Shown: positions 53,004-62,914, counted from the stretch's first letter. The stretch: 64,000 bases of DNA from Rothia nasimurium (GCF_928391935.1 NZ_CAKMTD010000001.1:620001-684000); one strand, 5' to 3'. Translations and numbers: made by a program. The notes: a model not told the origin generated them from the letters alone.

Positions 53004-53236
53004 TCAAGGGACAAACCCTCAAAGCGACCCAGCCCTCAGGCATAGGTCTAAAGCTGTTCGGTTGCGAACAACGCTATCTACTCTAAAACATATTTTTTGC
53101 TTTGGCAATTCCACCCCTCACCTAAGCCCCTCACCCCGTATGCTTAAAAGGTAGGAAGGGGCCGTGCGTCCCGTCCTACCCACCGACACCACCAGATAAT
53201 CCTGCACTCTCACAGGACGAAAGCGAGATTCCTCTC

Positions 53237-54439
53237 ATGTCTGCCCGCGTATCGCGCCGAATCGGCGCTATTGCCCCCTCCGCAACCCTCGTTGTTGACG
53301 CCAAGGCCAAGGCCCTCAAGGCCCAGGGACGCCCGGTGATTGGCTTCGGTGCCGGTGAGCCCGACTTCCCCACCCCCGCCTACATTGTGGACGCCGCCCG
53401 CGAGGCCCTCAACGACCCGGCCAACTTCCGCTACACCCAGGCCGCTGGCCTGCCCGCCCTCAAGCAGGCCATCGTCGAAAAAACCAAGCGTGACTCCGGT
53501 ATCGACATCGACGCCTCCCAGGTCATCGTCACCAACGGCGGTAAGCAGGCCGTCTACCAGGCTTTTGCTACCGTCATCGACGAGGGCGACGACGTCCTCC
53601 TGCCCGCCCCCTACTGGACCACCTACCCCGAGGCTATCCGCCTGGCTGGTGGCAACCCCATCGAGGTCTTCGCGGGCGCCGACAAGGAATACAAGGTCAC
53701 CCCCGACATGCTGGAGGCCGCCTACACCCCCGCCACCAAGGCCCTCATCTTCGTCTCCCCCTCCAACCCCACCGGCGCGGTCTACACCCCCGAAGAAACC
53801 AAGGCCATCGGCGAATGGGCACTGGAAAAGGGCATTATCGTCCTCACCGACGAAATCTACGAGCACCTCACCTACGACGGCGTGCCCTTCACCTCCATCG
53901 TCAAGGCCGTGCCCGCCCTGGCTGAGAACACCGTCATCATGAACGGTGTAGCCAAGACCTACGCCATGACAGGCTGGCGCGTAGGCTGGATGATCGCCCC
54001 GGCTGACATCACCAAGGCAGCCACCAACCTGCAGTCCCATATGACCTCCAACGTCAACAACATTGCCCAGCTGGCAGCCCTGACCGCAGTCTCAGGTTCC
54101 CTGGACGCCGTCAAGGAAATGCACGAGGCTTTTGACCGCCGCCGTAAGACCATCGTTGAGGGCCTCAACGCCATTGAGGGCGTCCACTGCCCCACCCCCA
54201 AGGGCGCCTTCTACGCCTATGCCGACGTCACCGGCCTGCTGGGTAAGACCATCGCCGGTAAGACCCCTCAGACCTCCGCCGAGCTGGCCGAAATCATCCT
54301 GGAAGAAGCCGAAGTAGCGGTTGTTCCCGGTGAGGCTTTTGGCCCCTCCGGCTACCTGCGTCTCTCCTACGCCCTGGGCGACGACGACCTGGCTGAGGGC
54401 CTGGCCCGGATGCAGAAGCTGTTGGCAGACGCCCAGTAG
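53237..54439 (+). CDS. aspC: Aspartate aminotransferase-type PLP enzyme
   Basis: Fold-type I aminotransferase that probably interconverts aspartate/oxaloacetate with glutamate/2-oxoglutarate. The 400-residue product has [46 protein letters not shown], and the PLP-binding [17 protein letters not shown] (Lys before TYAMTG). Its position upstream of and divergent from tRNA-Trp/secE is conserved in Actinobacteria. The Shine-Dalgarno is weak. Monocistronic with its own terminator. Exact amino-acid specificity is not proven. Confidence 0.92.
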   Translation: MSARVSRRIGAIAPSATLVVDAKAKALKAQGRPVIGFGAGEPDFPTPAYIVDAAREALNDPANFRYTQAAGLPALKQAIVEKTKRDSGIDIDASQVIVTNGGKQAVYQAFATVIDEGDDVLLPAPYWTTYPEAIRLAGGNPIEVFAGADKEYKVTPDMLEAAYTPATKALIFVSPSNPTGAVYTPEETKAIGEWALEKGIIVLTDEIYEHLTYDGVPFTSIVKAVPALAENTVIMNGVAKTYAMTGWRVGWMIAPADITKAATNLQSHMTSNVNNIAQLAALTAVSGSLDAVKEMHEAFDRRRKTIVEGLNAIEGVHCPTPKGAFYAYADVTGLLGKTIAGKTPQTSAELAEIILEEAEVAVVPGEAFGPSGYLRLSYALGDDDLAEGLARMQKLLADAQ

Positions 54440-54460
54440 GGTCAGATATCAATAGCCCCT

Positions 54461-54495
54461 AGGGTGGTGCAGGTGAAATTCACCGGCACCACCCT
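54461..54495 (+). terminator. aspC terminator
   Basis: AGGGTGGTGC (54461-54470) / GCACCACCCT (54486-54495) with inner GGTGAA/TTCACC, followed by TTCTGTCTT. It begins 21 bases beyond the stop. Confidence 0.85.
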
Positions 54496-54697
54496 TTCTG
54501 TCTTAAAGTCAGTTCTGACCCTAACAGAGAGGCTGAAAACATACACCCAAACTATCCCCACAGCTATCCACACAAGTGCAGACCTATTAGAATAGAAACC
54601 AACACAAGCCCACAGGTTTGCCCCGGCAAACCCACACGGTTTTGAGAACACCATCACAAGATTTCCCCTCATGTGGGAATAGCTAGGAGATCCTCCC

Positions 54698-55729
54698 ATG
54701 AAGATCGGTCTGCTGACCTCCGGCGGCGACTGCCCCGGCCTGAACGCTGTTATCCGAGGCGCCGTCCTCAACGGTATTAAGACCTACGGCGACGAATTCG
54801 TTGGCTTCCGCGACGGCTGGCGCGGCGTCGTCGAAGGCGACTTCATGGACCTGCCCCGCACCAAGGTCCGCGGCCTGGCCCGCACCGGCGGCACCATCCT
54901 GGGCACCTCCCGCACCAACCCCTTCGACGGCCCCAAGGGCGGCCCCGAAAACATCGAAATCATGATGGAACGCAACGGCATTGACGCCATTGTCGCTATC
55001 GGCGGCGAGGGCACCCTGGCCGGGGCCAAGCGTCTTGCTGACGCTGGCCTCCCCGTCGTCGGTGTCCCCAAGACCATCGACAACGACCTTCAGGCAACCG
55101 ACTACACCTTCGGTTTTGACACCGCTGTTTCCATCGCCACCGACGCCCTGGACCGCCTGCGTACCACCGGCGAATCCCACCACCGCGCCATGGTCGCTGA
55201 GGTCATGGGCCGTCACGTCGGCTGGATCGCCCTGCACTCCGGCATGTCCGGTGGTGCCCACGCCATCCTGATCCCCGAGGTCAAGGTCTCCATGGACGAG
55301 GTTTCCGGCTGGGTCAAGGAAGTCCACGACCGTGGCCGCTCCCCCCTAATCGTTGTGGCTGAGGGCTTCATTCCCGAGGGCTTCGACGACGTCATGGCTG
55401 GCAAGGGCCAGGAGAAGGACGGCCGCCCCCGCCTGGGCGGTATCGGCGACTGGGTTGCCCAGGAAATCGAACGCATTACCGGCATTGAAACCCGCAACAC
55501 CACCCTGGGCCACATCCAGCGCGGTGGCGCCCCCACCGGCTTTGACCGCGTGCTCTCCACCCGCCTGGGTATTCAGGTTGTCGACATGATTCACGACAAG
55601 GAGTGGGGCAAGATGGTTGCCCTGCAGGGCACCGAAATCAAGCGTGTTGATTTCGCTGAGGCCCTCAACGGCCTCAAGACCGTTCCCCTGCACCGCTACG
55701 AAGAGGCTAAGGTCCTCTTCGGCCGCTAG
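54698..55729 (+). CDS. pfkA: 6-phosphofructokinase
   Basis: Phosphorylates fructose-6-phosphate to the 1,6-bisphosphate. The 343-residue product has LLTSGGDCPGLNAVIRG, AIGGEGTLAGA and VPKTIDNDL, AVSIATDALDRL, and MGRHVGWIAL. The residue equivalent to E. coli Gly104 is Gly, pointing to ATP, while that at 124 is Lys as in PPi enzymes. This Gly/Lys combination is known from actinobacterial ATP-dependent PFKs, so ATP is favoured. A good AGGAG precedes the ATG. Monocistronic. Confidence 0.95.
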   Translation: MKIGLLTSGGDCPGLNAVIRGAVLNGIKTYGDEFVGFRDGWRGVVEGDFMDLPRTKVRGLARTGGTILGTSRTNPFDGPKGGPENIEIMMERNGIDAIVAIGGEGTLAGAKRLADAGLPVVGVPKTIDNDLQATDYTFGFDTAVSIATDALDRLRTTGESHHRAMVAEVMGRHVGWIALHSGMSGGAHAILIPEVKVSMDEVSGWVKEVHDRGRSPLIVVAEGFIPEGFDDVMAGKGQEKDGRPRLGGIGDWVAQEIERITGIETRNTTLGHIQRGGAPTGFDRVLSTRLGIQVVDMIHDKEWGKMVALQGTEIKRVDFAEALNGLKTVPLHRYEEAKVLFGR

Positions 55730-55749
55730 GCCATACGCCTCACACTAGA

Positions 55750-55789
55750 AACGACTGTCTCCCCAAGATTGTTTGGGGAGGCAGTCGTT
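55750..55789 (+). terminator. pfkA terminator
   Basis: AACGACTG (55750-55757) / CAGTCGTT (55782-55789), with inner CTCCCCAA/TTTGGGGAG, followed by TTTATC on the plus strand. Strong and close to the stop codon; it may also serve the convergent ygfZ gene. Confidence 0.9.
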
Positions 55790-55850
55790 TTTATCGGCGT
55801 TTGCTTTCCGTGTCTGTGCCGCGTCTACCGGGGTGCAGGCTCAGAGATTC

Positions 55851-57014
55851 CTAGCGCAGGAAGTCCCCCATGTTCCGGCGGCCAGCTACCTGGCCTGCGT
55901 CCGGGGCAACGATGAGGGTCTGGGCGGCGGCGTACTCGGTAGTTGCCGGGTTGCCGTCGGCGTCCGTATCTCCCCCGTCAACAACGCGCAGGGTAGCGGC
56001 CGAGTCAAGGGATCGCTTCAGGACGGCCAGGGCGATAGGCCCGGCCTCGTGGTGCAGGGCCACCGAGGTTACGGTGCCCACCTTTTTCTCACCGTTCATC
56101 ACGGCAGAACCGGCAGCGGGCAGGGTGTGCTCGGAGCCGTCTAGGTCGAGGAAGGTCAGGCGGCGGGGCGGGTGGCCCAGGTTGTGCACTCGAGCCACAG
56201 TCTCCTGGCCCTTGTAGCAGCCCTTGTCCAGGTGGACGGCGGTGCGCAGAAGATCCAGCTCGTGGGGAATCGTTTTCTCGTCGGAGTCCACGCCCACGCG
56301 CGGCCGCCAGGCCTCTACCCGCAGGGCCTCAGCAGCCCAGATTCCTGCCAGTTGAGCGCCCTCGATTGCATCCAGCAGACGGTGGGAGGGCACGATGGTC
56401 AGGTAGCGGCGGTAGCCGGACGCCGGGTGCTCGGCTTCGTCAGCGGCAGCATAGGTGTAGCCGCCGGGGGCAAGGCCTGCCCCCCAGGGGTCTACCCAGA
56501 CGGTACCGGCTGCCAGCACGGCGTCCGCCCCGTCAGTCTCCCGGGGGTCCAGGGTGGATTCGAGGACCGCGTAGGAATCAGTGCGGTCGGTAATTTCAAC
56601 CCGGAGCATGAACTTCATGCGGTTGAGGTAGTCAGCCAGGGGGGCTGCCTGGTCGCGTTCGGTGATCAGCCAGACGGCGCCGTCCTTCTCAACGGCGAAA
56701 GCAGCGAACTCAATGCGCCCCTGGGGGGTCAGTAGGAGCAGCTCGGTGCTGTCCCCCTCCCCCAGGCCGGTCAGCACCTGGGTGGAGAGGGTGGTCAGCC
56801 AGCTCAGGCGATCCTCGCCCGCAACCGTCACCACGCCCAGGTTGGAGCGGTCCACCAGGGTGAGCCTGGCGTGGCGGGCCAGGGACCGCTGTTCAGCCAC
56901 AGGGTCCCCATAGTGGGCTGCCACACCGGCGTCGGCCCCACTGGCAGCAAAGGCCCCGGGACGACGCAGCAGCGGGCTGGTGTAGGCCGGGCGGGTGGCC
57001 TCGTCGCTAGTCAA
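55851..57014 (-). CDS. ygfZ: YgfZ-type folate-binding protein (GcvT fold)
   Basis: Tetrahydrofolate-binding member of the GcvT fold that supports repair or assembly of certain Fe-S enzymes. The 387-residue product carries the diagnostic KGCYKGQE motif at about residues 264-271 with the conserved Cys. It overlaps the preceding nitrobindin-like gene by 8 bases, so the two are coupled. The N-terminal 35 residues are not conserved and the start could be slightly internal. Confidence 0.9.
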   Translation of the reverse strand: MTSDEATRPAYTSPLLRRPGAFAASGADAGVAAHYGDPVAEQRSLARHARLTLVDRSNLGVVTVAGEDRLSWLTTLSTQVLTGLGEGDSTELLLLTPQGRIEFAAFAVEKDGAVWLITERDQAAPLADYLNRMKFMLRVEITDRTDSYAVLESTLDPRETDGADAVLAAGTVWVDPWGAGLAPGGYTYAAADEAEHPASGYRRYLTIVPSHRLLDAIEGAQLAGIWAAEALRVEAWRPRVGVDSDEKTIPHELDLLRTAVHLDKGCYKGQETVARVHNLGHPPRRLTFLDLDGSEHTLPAAGSAVMNGEKKVGTVTSVALHHEAGPIALAVLKRSLDSAATLRVVDGGDTDADGNPATTEYAAAQTLIVAPDAGQVAGRRNMGDFLR

Positions 57015-57669
57015 GGTTCTCGCCGCCGAACATGGTGGTGCCCAGGTCCTCGCCGCTCATCGACGAGGTCTTCCGCAGTTCAGCTGAGGCGTGCTTCTCC
57101 AGCTTGCGGGTGACGGGGTTGGCGGTTTCCCAGTCCCACATGAGGTTGCCGTTGACCAGGCCCCAGAGGCGCACGGAGCCAGCGTATTCCTTGGTGATTT
57201 CGTCCTGCAGCATGTTGCCGGTCTGCATACGAACCACCGGGCCCTTGATCATGCCAACGTAGTTCTCGGTCAGGCCGCCGGGGTGGGCGATAGTGGCCAG
57301 AATGTTGAAGCCGCCATCTTCGTTGCGGAGGGTTTCTACGGAGTCAGCGTTGGGGTAGACGGGCACAACGTCCGCCGGGACGAGGCCGGGGCCGACGTCG
57401 CCGTCTACCTGGGGGCGGTCAAGCTGCCAGAAGCCGGTTTCGACGGTCAGGGGGCGCAGTTTCTGGCCCTGGTCATCGAGGAGGAAGGATTCGGCCCGGT
57501 ATTCGATGAAGGGCAGGCCGTCCTGGGTGAAGGTGATGATCTGGCCGAAGGGGGTCTCTTCTGAGCCCTCGTACCAGAGGGTGCCGGTGCCTTCCCAGGT
57601 GCCGAGCAGCCAGGAGAAGGGGACGAGTTCGGGGGTGAGGTTGGTGGGGATTTCAATAGCCATAGACAC
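57007..57669 (-). CDS. Nitrobindin-like FABP-family heme protein
   Basis: The 220-residue product belongs to the ten-stranded beta-barrel FABP/nitrobindin family (mycobacterial Rv2717c type), which binds ferric heme and can react with NO or peroxynitrite. Seen: WLLGTWEGTG near residue 20 (the family's GxWxGxG) and a C-terminal KHASAELRK whose His is at the usual proximal-ligand position. The start is GTG 57669 or ATG 57663; neither has a clear Shine-Dalgarno. Coupled to ygfZ by overlap. Heme binding is inferred from the family. Confidence 0.87.
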   Translation of the reverse strand: MSMAIEIPTNLTPELVPFSWLLGTWEGTGTLWYEGSEETPFGQIITFTQDGLPFIEYRAESFLLDDQGQKLRPLTVETGFWQLDRPQVDGDVGPGLVPADVVPVYPNADSVETLRNEDGGFNILATIAHPGGLTENYVGMIKGPVVRMQTGNMLQDEITKEYAGSVRLWGLVNGNLMWDWETANPVTRKLEKHASAELRKTSSMSGEDLGTTMFGGENLD

Positions 57670-57773
57670 TAGTTTAGTAGTGCTGGCCGGTAGCGGGGAG
57701 GGTCTGGGGCCCGGGTAAGCCCAGGGAGAATATCCCGAAGGAAGTCTTATCTAAAAGAGGCAGACAAAAATTC

Positions 57774-57801
57774 AGCCCCCGTTCACCTGTGAACGGGGGC
57801 T
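57774..57801 (-). terminator. Terminator after the small membrane protein gene
   Basis: Perfect 12-bp stem AGCCCCCGTTCA (57774-57785) / TGAACGGGGGCT (57790-57801) with a CCTG loop. The minus strand continues GAATTTTTGTC. Confidence 0.9.
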
Positions 57802-57823
57802 GGCTGGTATTGGGTGGATCAGT

Positions 57824-57943
57824 TTACTTCTGACCACGGAAGAGGCCGCTGATGACGGCCCACATGCTAGCTGCAATGGCGATACCTGCGGCGCCCAGCA
57901 GAACGAGGAAGAAAATTTCGAGTGCGACGATGTTGATATCCAT
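57824..57943 (-). CDS. 39-residue single-pass membrane protein, function unknown
   Basis: A short frame (start ATG 57943, stop TAA 57824-57826) encodes MDINIVALEIFFLVLLG, then an Ala/Ile-rich stretch, ending FRGQK. It has one hydrophobic helix of about 25 residues and a positively charged C-terminus. It sits 4 bases downstream of the 250-residue membrane protein gene and directly before a strong terminator, so it is very likely the second gene of that transcript. The clean helix, tight spacing and terminator placement argue that it is real. No Shine-Dalgarno is obvious, so translational coupling is likely. Confidence 0.65.
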   Translation of the reverse strand: MDINIVALEIFFLVLLGAAGIAIAASMWAVISGLFRGQK

Positions 57944-57947
57944 GACG

Positions 57948-58700
57948 CTAGCCTATCACGGGGGTGAGGAATGTCGCACACACATAGGCGAGTACACCGA
58001 TAAATGCTACGGGTGTTACGCCGAGGGTCACGGCTCCTCGTCGGGGCCCTTCTTTGGGGCCAGCTGATATCACGCGAATTCCTAGCAGACCAAGAAATAG
58101 GGCGATGCCGAGGCCAAGACCGATGATGGGCCAGGCGCTTGCTCCAGGTTCTGCGAGGAAGGCCAGGCCGATCCAGCCGGCAACAGAGACGGAGGCGAGA
58201 ACACCGGTGACACAGCTAATCACTGATTCCAGACGCCCGATAGCCCCTTCACCCCGGAGCAGTTCAGCAATGAAGCTGGCAACAACACCCACGGCGGCAA
58301 TGGCGGGCAGGGCACTGAGGGGGTTACCGGACGAGTAAAGCCAGGAATAGACAATGGAGGCTAGCCCTGAGATGAGAATAATAACGGAGTGGCTGGTGAC
58401 CCGGCGGACGCCCCTCAGTTCGGCGACGCCGGTGGCTGCGGGCCAACCCCCAGCAATGAGCAGGACGGCCCCAAGCCCAGCGAGCACTGTCAGGGCTGGT
58501 GAGAGCAGGGCGGCCAGGACGAGGACGGTGAGGGTGACCACGGCGGAGAGGGCTACGAGGGTGTACCGGGACCGGGGGGTCGCCCCAATGCGTCCGATGG
58601 GCCCTTCATAGACTGTTTTTTGGCGGGCGCGACGGAGCTTGTTCAGCTCAGGCACGAAGGTGCGGATGGCCCGGGTGTGGGTGGTTTCTTTGGTGGTCAC
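57948..58700 (-). CDS. Membrane protein of unknown function
   Basis: The 250-residue product has a 45-residue charged cytoplasmic N-terminus (ELNKLRRARQKTVYEGPIG) followed by about six to seven hydrophobic helices rich in Ala, Leu and Gly. No family was recognised. The start is GTG 58700 without a good Shine-Dalgarno. It is followed after 4 bases by the 39-residue membrane protein gene and is divergent from glnR. Confidence 0.78.
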   Translation of the reverse strand: MTTKETTHTRAIRTFVPELNKLRRARQKTVYEGPIGRIGATPRSRYTLVALSAVVTLTVLVLAALLSPALTVLAGLGAVLLIAGGWPAATGVAELRGVRRVTSHSVIILISGLASIVYSWLYSSGNPLSALPAIAAVGVVASFIAELLRGEGAIGRLESVISCVTGVLASVSVAGWIGLAFLAEPGASAWPIIGLGLGIALFLGLLGIRVISAGPKEGPRRGAVTLGVTPVAFIGVLAYVCATFLTPVIG

Positions 58701-58804
58701 GGTGGGTGTTTCGTTTCGCTGGTAGCCTGCGTGTGGTGTTTAGCTAGATTACACCCATCTTCTCGTATTGCGAGTCTGTTTATCAATGACCTGGGGCCGC
58801 GTTT

Positions 58805-58810
58805 TATACT
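58805..58810 (+). promoter_or_regulatory. -10 element for glnR
   Basis: TATACT, about 40 bases before the proposed glnR start. No good -35 hexamer was seen 16-18 bases upstream. Confidence 0.4.
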
Positions 58811-58846
58811 GGTCAGAAGTGAGTCTGGTTTCGAGGAGTGGGTTAC

Positions 58847-59533
58847 TTGCTGAATGTAGTCGTTTTGAGTGATTCTACGACTGACCCCGCCGATGTTGCC
58901 CAGGCCCTAGGTTTGTTGTCGCACCAGGTTTCTGTTTTGCCGCTTAGTTCGGTGGTGTCAGCGGTGCAGGCCCATTCGCCTGATCTTGTCATGATTGATG
59001 CCCGGGAACATCTGGTTGCGGCCCGTAATGGGGCCCAGATGTTGAAAGGCGCTGGTTTGGTGCCGCCCTTGCTGATGGTTCTTACTGAAGGTGGCATGGC
59101 TGCCGTGGCCCCCCAGTGGCTGGTTGATGACATTGTGTTAAATACGGTGGGCCCGGCTGAACTTGAGGCCCGCTTCCGTTTGCTGTCTTCCCAGGTCGTT
59201 GAAGAGGTTGCCCCTGAAAGCACTGTGATTCGGGTGGGCAATATTTCGGTTGATGAGGCCTCTTATTCTGCCAAGTTGCAGGGGGTCCCCTTGAACTTGA
59301 CCTACAAAGAGTTTGAATTGCTGAAGTTTTTGGTTCAGCATCCTGGGCGGGTGTTTACCCGGGCCCAGCTCTTGTCTGAGGTGTGGGGTTATGACTATTA
59401 CGGTGGCACTCGCACGGTGGATGTTCATGTCCGTCGGCTGAGGTCGAAGTTGGGCCCTGACCACGAGCAGTTGATTACGACGGTACGCAATGTGGGGTAC
59501 AGCTTTAATGCCCCGAAGGGTGAGGCTAGGTAA
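58847..59533 (+). CDS. glnR: GlnR-like orphan OmpR-type response regulator
   Basis: Close in layout to actinobacterial GlnR, the global nitrogen regulator. It has a degenerate receiver domain (ALGLLSHQV, LVMIDAREHLVAARN, LLMVLTEGGMAAV) and an OmpR-type winged helix (LTYKEFELLKFLVQHPGRVFTRAQLL, GGTRTVDVHVRRLRSKLG). The family works without a dedicated kinase; the Asp of MIDAR is at the receiver position. The frame opens at GTG 58838, but GAGGAG (58833-58838) fits the TTG at 58847, giving MLNVVVLSD and 228 residues. It is followed by mshD, whose ribosome-binding site overlaps its stop. Confidence 0.9.
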   Translation: MLNVVVLSDSTTDPADVAQALGLLSHQVSVLPLSSVVSAVQAHSPDLVMIDAREHLVAARNGAQMLKGAGLVPPLLMVLTEGGMAAVAPQWLVDDIVLNTVGPAELEARFRLLSSQVVEEVAPESTVIRVGNISVDEASYSAKLQGVPLNLTYKEFELLKFLVQHPGRVFTRAQLLSEVWGYDYYGGTRTVDVHVRRLRSKLGPDHEQLITTVRNVGYSFNAPKGEAR

Positions 59534-59543
59534 GGAGGTCGCT

Positions 59544-60518
59544 GTGTCTGGTGTGGTCCGTAAGGTAGTGATTACTGGTGATGTAGCTCAGCGGTTTTCT
59601 GATATGGCAGGTTATGTTGCAGCCTATGACGGGGCTGCAGCTTTTTCTGAGCAGACCCTGGTTGAGGTCGGCAAGGGAGCAGCCGGTGGGGCTCGTTTGT
59701 TTGAGCTTGTTCAGGACGACGCCCCGGCAGGCTTCGCTGCCCTCGTCCAGGAGGGCGATGTGTGGGTCCTTGAAGTTGCAGTTGCCCCAGAGAAGCGGGG
59801 CCGGGGAGTTGGGAAGGCTCTCGTCACGGCGGCTGCTGAGTCGGTCGCTGGGGAGCCTCTACGCGCCTGGGTACATGCTGGCGCCGATGAGACGAGCAGC
59901 GCCGTCCTGTCAGCCCAGGCTCTTGCCCGCTCTTTAGGGTGGACGCCCACCCGCGAACTCTACAAGCTGGGTCTTTCCCTGACCGACGGTGGGGGCGAGC
60001 GCGTCCGCGCCCTGGCCCAGAGCTACCCCCTCCCGGCTGGCCTGCGCCTTGCAACCTACACCGAGGACGACGCTGCCGCCTGGGTTGAGGTCAATGCTGC
60101 TGCTTTTTCCCACCACCCTGAGCAGGGCCGCCTGGGCCTCGATGACCTGCAGGCCCGGGTCGGTTCGCCCTGGTTTAGGGCCGAGGGTTTCTTTTTAGCC
60201 CAGGACGAGTCCGGCCAGCTGGCAGGGTTCCATTGGACGAAGATCCCCACCGGGCAGGGGCCTGACGCTGCCGGCCAGTCACCAGAGGGCGAGGTGTACG
60301 CTGTTGGTATTGCCCCAAACTGGCAAGGGAAGGGGCTCGGCAAGGCTCTCACCCTCGCTGGCATGGCCTACCTGGCAGAAGCCACCGATGAAGCCGGACG
60401 CCCCCTCCAACGCATTGTTTTATACGTTGACGCCGAAAATACTGCAGCGGTTTCCCTCTACCGGTCCTTGGGATTTGCCCCCGTCACCGTCGACCGACAA
60501 TACGCACCGGCTAAGTAG
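59544..60518 (+). CDS. mshD: Mycothiol synthase
   Basis: Acetylates Cys-GlcN-Ins with acetyl-CoA, the last step to mycothiol, the main thiol of Actinobacteria. The start is GTG 59544 with AAGGAGG (59532-59538) overlapping the glnR stop. The 324-residue product has two GNAT domains: [16 protein letters not shown] (first, near residue 85) and [16 protein letters not shown] with [19 protein letters not shown] (second). The adjacency of glnR and mshD is seen in other Actinobacteria. Confidence 0.93.
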   Translation: MSGVVRKVVITGDVAQRFSDMAGYVAAYDGAAAFSEQTLVEVGKGAAGGARLFELVQDDAPAGFAALVQEGDVWVLEVAVAPEKRGRGVGKALVTAAAESVAGEPLRAWVHAGADETSSAVLSAQALARSLGWTPTRELYKLGLSLTDGGGERVRALAQSYPLPAGLRLATYTEDDAAAWVEVNAAAFSHHPEQGRLGLDDLQARVGSPWFRAEGFFLAQDESGQLAGFHWTKIPTGQGPDAAGQSPEGEVYAVGIAPNWQGKGLGKALTLAGMAYLAEATDEAGRPLQRIVLYVDAENTAAVSLYRSLGFAPVTVDRQYAPAK

Positions 60519-60565
60519 CCCTAGAATTTTCTTACCACTTCACTGCACCATCTGAAAGGTCCACC

Positions 60566-62797
60566 ATGGTTCATACCCCGCACGAGAAACCTACTGCTCA
60601 CCCGCATATCGGCGGCGATATCAACAAGATTGAACGGGCTGAAACCCGCGTTGACCGTATTGACGCCAGCGAGAAAATTAAGCAGCCCAGCCTTGAAGGT
60701 GATTTCGGCACCGACCGTTTCCTCGACCGGGAAACCTCCTGGCTGGAATTCAACACCCGCGTTCTCGAACTAGCTGAAGACCCCAACCTTTATCTGTTAG
60801 AGCGCCTGAACTTCCTGTCGATTGTGACCTCCAACCTGGACGAATTCTTTATGGTGCGCGTAGCCGGTCTGAAGCGTCGCATCGCCACAGGTATTGCGGT
60901 GCCCTCAGCGTCCGGCCTCAGCCCCGAAGAGCAGATGGAGCAGATCTCCGTTGCGGCCCACGCCCTGCAGGAGCGCCAGGCCCGGGTCTTCCACGAGCAG
61001 GTCTACCCCGAGCTTGTTAAAGAAGACATCCGTATCGTCGGCTGGCAGGACCTCTCAACCACAGAGAAGGAGCGGCTCACCCGCTTCTTCCGCGCTGAGC
61101 TCTTCCCCATCCTCACCCCCCTGGCTGTTGACCCGGCCCACCCCTTCCCCTATATCTCTGGCCTGTCCCTCAATCTGGCGGTAACCGTCCGTAATCCCCA
61201 GACCGGCAAGGAACTCTTTGCCCGTCTCAAGGTCCCCGAAACCATGGACCGGATGGTAGCTGTGGACGGTTCCCGGGCAGTCAAGGCCTCCTCCGGGGCG
61301 GTCCGCTTTATTCCCCTGGAAGACATCATCGCCGAACACCTGGATATGCTCTTCCCCGGCATGGAGGTCGTTGAACACCACACCTTCCGCGTCACCCGCA
61401 ATGAAGACCTCGAAGTTGAAGAGGATGACGCCGAAAACCTCCTCAAGGCCCTCGAAAAGGAGCTGCTGCGCCGCCGTTTCGGCCCGCCCGTCCGCCTCGA
61501 AGTAGTCGATACCATCAACCCCAACATCCTTGAACTGCTGGTATCAGAACTCCGCATTGACGAGCACGAAGTCTACAAGCTCCCCGCCCCGCTCGATATG
61601 CGTGGCCTCTCCGACATCGCCAAAACCAACCGGCCGGCCCTGCACTACCCCAAGCACGTCGCCCACACCTCCCGCTGGCTCAACGCCAACGAAACCTCCA
61701 AGGCAGCCGACGTCTTCACCGCCACCCGCGCCCACGACGTCCTGCTCCACCACCCCTACGACTCCTTCGCCACCAGTGTGCAGGCCTTCCTGGAGCAGGC
61801 AGCCGCCGACCCGGCCGTCCTCGCCATCAAACAAACCCTCTACCGCACCTCCGGCGACTCCCCCATTGTGGATGCCCTCATTGAGGCGGCCGAAGCCGGT
61901 AAGCAGGTCCTGGCCCTGGTCGAAATTAAGGCCCGCTTTGATGAAGAAGCCAACATCAACTGGGCCCGTAAGCTCGAACGCGCTGGCGTGCACGTGGTCT
62001 ACGGCATCGTAGGCCTCAAGACCCACTGCAAGCTCTCCCTGGTCGTGCGAAAAGAAGCCGACGGCCTGCGTCGCTACTGCCATATTGGCACCGGCAACTA
62101 CCACCCCTCCACGGCCCGCTTCTACGAAGACCTTGGCCTCATCACCTGCGACCCCCAGATCGGTGAAGACGTCTCCCGCCTCTTCAACCAGCTCTCCGGC
62201 TACGCGCCGAAGACCACCTACAAGCAGCTCCTGGTGGCCCCCCGCTCCCTACGCTCAGGCCTGATCGACAACATCAACCAGGAAATCAGGCATAAGAAGG
62301 CCGGTCACGCCGCCAAGATCCAAATCAAGTGCAACTCCATGGTGGACGAAGCAATCATCGACTCCCTCTACCGGGCCTCCCAGGCCGGGGTTGAAGTCAA
62401 CGTCGTCGTTCGAGGCATCTGCGCCCTCCGCCCCGGCGTTCCCGGGCTCTCCGACAACATCAAGGTCCGCTCCGTCCTGGGCCGCTTCCTCGAACACTCC
62501 CGCGTCTTCACCTTCGAAAACGCAGGCAAGCCGAAGGTCTACATCGGTTCAGCCGATATGATGCACCGCAACCTCGACCGCCGCGTTGAAGCCCTCGTAC
62601 ATGTTAAGGCAGAAGCCCACGTCAAGTACCTGTTGGACATGTTCTCTAACTACCTTTCGGAGAAGACCAGCAACTGGCATCTGGGCCCCGACGGATCCTG
62701 GACCCGCCACCACCTCGACGCCGACGGAAACCCCCTGCTCGACGTCCAGGCCTACTACCTGACAAGCCGAGAAAAGAAGCGCTCCAAGGCCTCATAA
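60566..62797 (+). CDS. ppk1: Polyphosphate kinase 1
   Basis: Reversibly makes polyphosphate from ATP. The 743-residue product has the N-terminal and head domains ([20 protein letters not shown]), then two phospholipase-D-like halves with [38 protein letters not shown] containing the autophosphorylated His, and a second His motif region near [17 protein letters not shown]. Length is typical. It starts with ATG, 47 bases behind mshD, with AAAGG upstream. It pairs with mutT1 downstream as in mycobacteria. Confidence 0.96.
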   Translation: MVHTPHEKPTAHPHIGGDINKIERAETRVDRIDASEKIKQPSLEGDFGTDRFLDRETSWLEFNTRVLELAEDPNLYLLERLNFLSIVTSNLDEFFMVRVAGLKRRIATGIAVPSASGLSPEEQMEQISVAAHALQERQARVFHEQVYPELVKEDIRIVGWQDLSTTEKERLTRFFRAELFPILTPLAVDPAHPFPYISGLSLNLAVTVRNPQTGKELFARLKVPETMDRMVAVDGSRAVKASSGAVRFIPLEDIIAEHLDMLFPGMEVVEHHTFRVTRNEDLEVEEDDAENLLKALEKELLRRRFGPPVRLEVVDTINPNILELLVSELRIDEHEVYKLPAPLDMRGLSDIAKTNRPALHYPKHVAHTSRWLNANETSKAADVFTATRAHDVLLHHPYDSFATSVQAFLEQAAADPAVLAIKQTLYRTSGDSPIVDALIEAAEAGKQVLALVEIKARFDEEANINWARKLERAGVHVVYGIVGLKTHCKLSLVVRKEADGLRRYCHIGTGNYHPSTARFYEDLGLITCDPQIGEDVSRLFNQLSGYAPKTTYKQLLVAPRSLRSGLIDNINQEIRHKKAGHAAKIQIKCNSMVDEAIIDSLYRASQAGVEVNVVVRGICALRPGVPGLSDNIKVRSVLGRFLEHSRVFTFENAGKPKVYIGSADMMHRNLDRRVEALVHVKAEAHVKYLLDMFSNYLSEKTSNWHLGPDGSWTRHHLDADGNPLLDVQAYYLTSREKKRSKAS

Positions 62798-62830
62798 CCC
62801 CACACCACAGCCCATTCAGGCGGTCAGGGG

Positions 62831-62862
62831 TAGAATATCCAGAGGCTAACGAAAGGTTAGCC
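62831..62862 (+). promoter_or_regulatory. -10 element and hairpin ahead of mutT1
   Basis: TAGAAT at 62831-62836 is followed by a perfect 7-bp hairpin GGCTAAC-GAAAG-GTTAGCC (62844-62862). The hairpin would be at the 5' end of the mutT1 transcript. No T-run follows, so it is not a classic ppk1 terminator. Confidence 0.45.
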
Positions 62863-62914
62863 ACAGGACGCTCCTGGCCGCCTGCCCAGACCTCCCACAC
62901 CCCGGAGTCCCACC

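Noticed and set aside
53210..54040. 276-codon frame opposite aspC
   Set aside because: Antisense shadow. aspC on the other strand has the complete PLP motifs.
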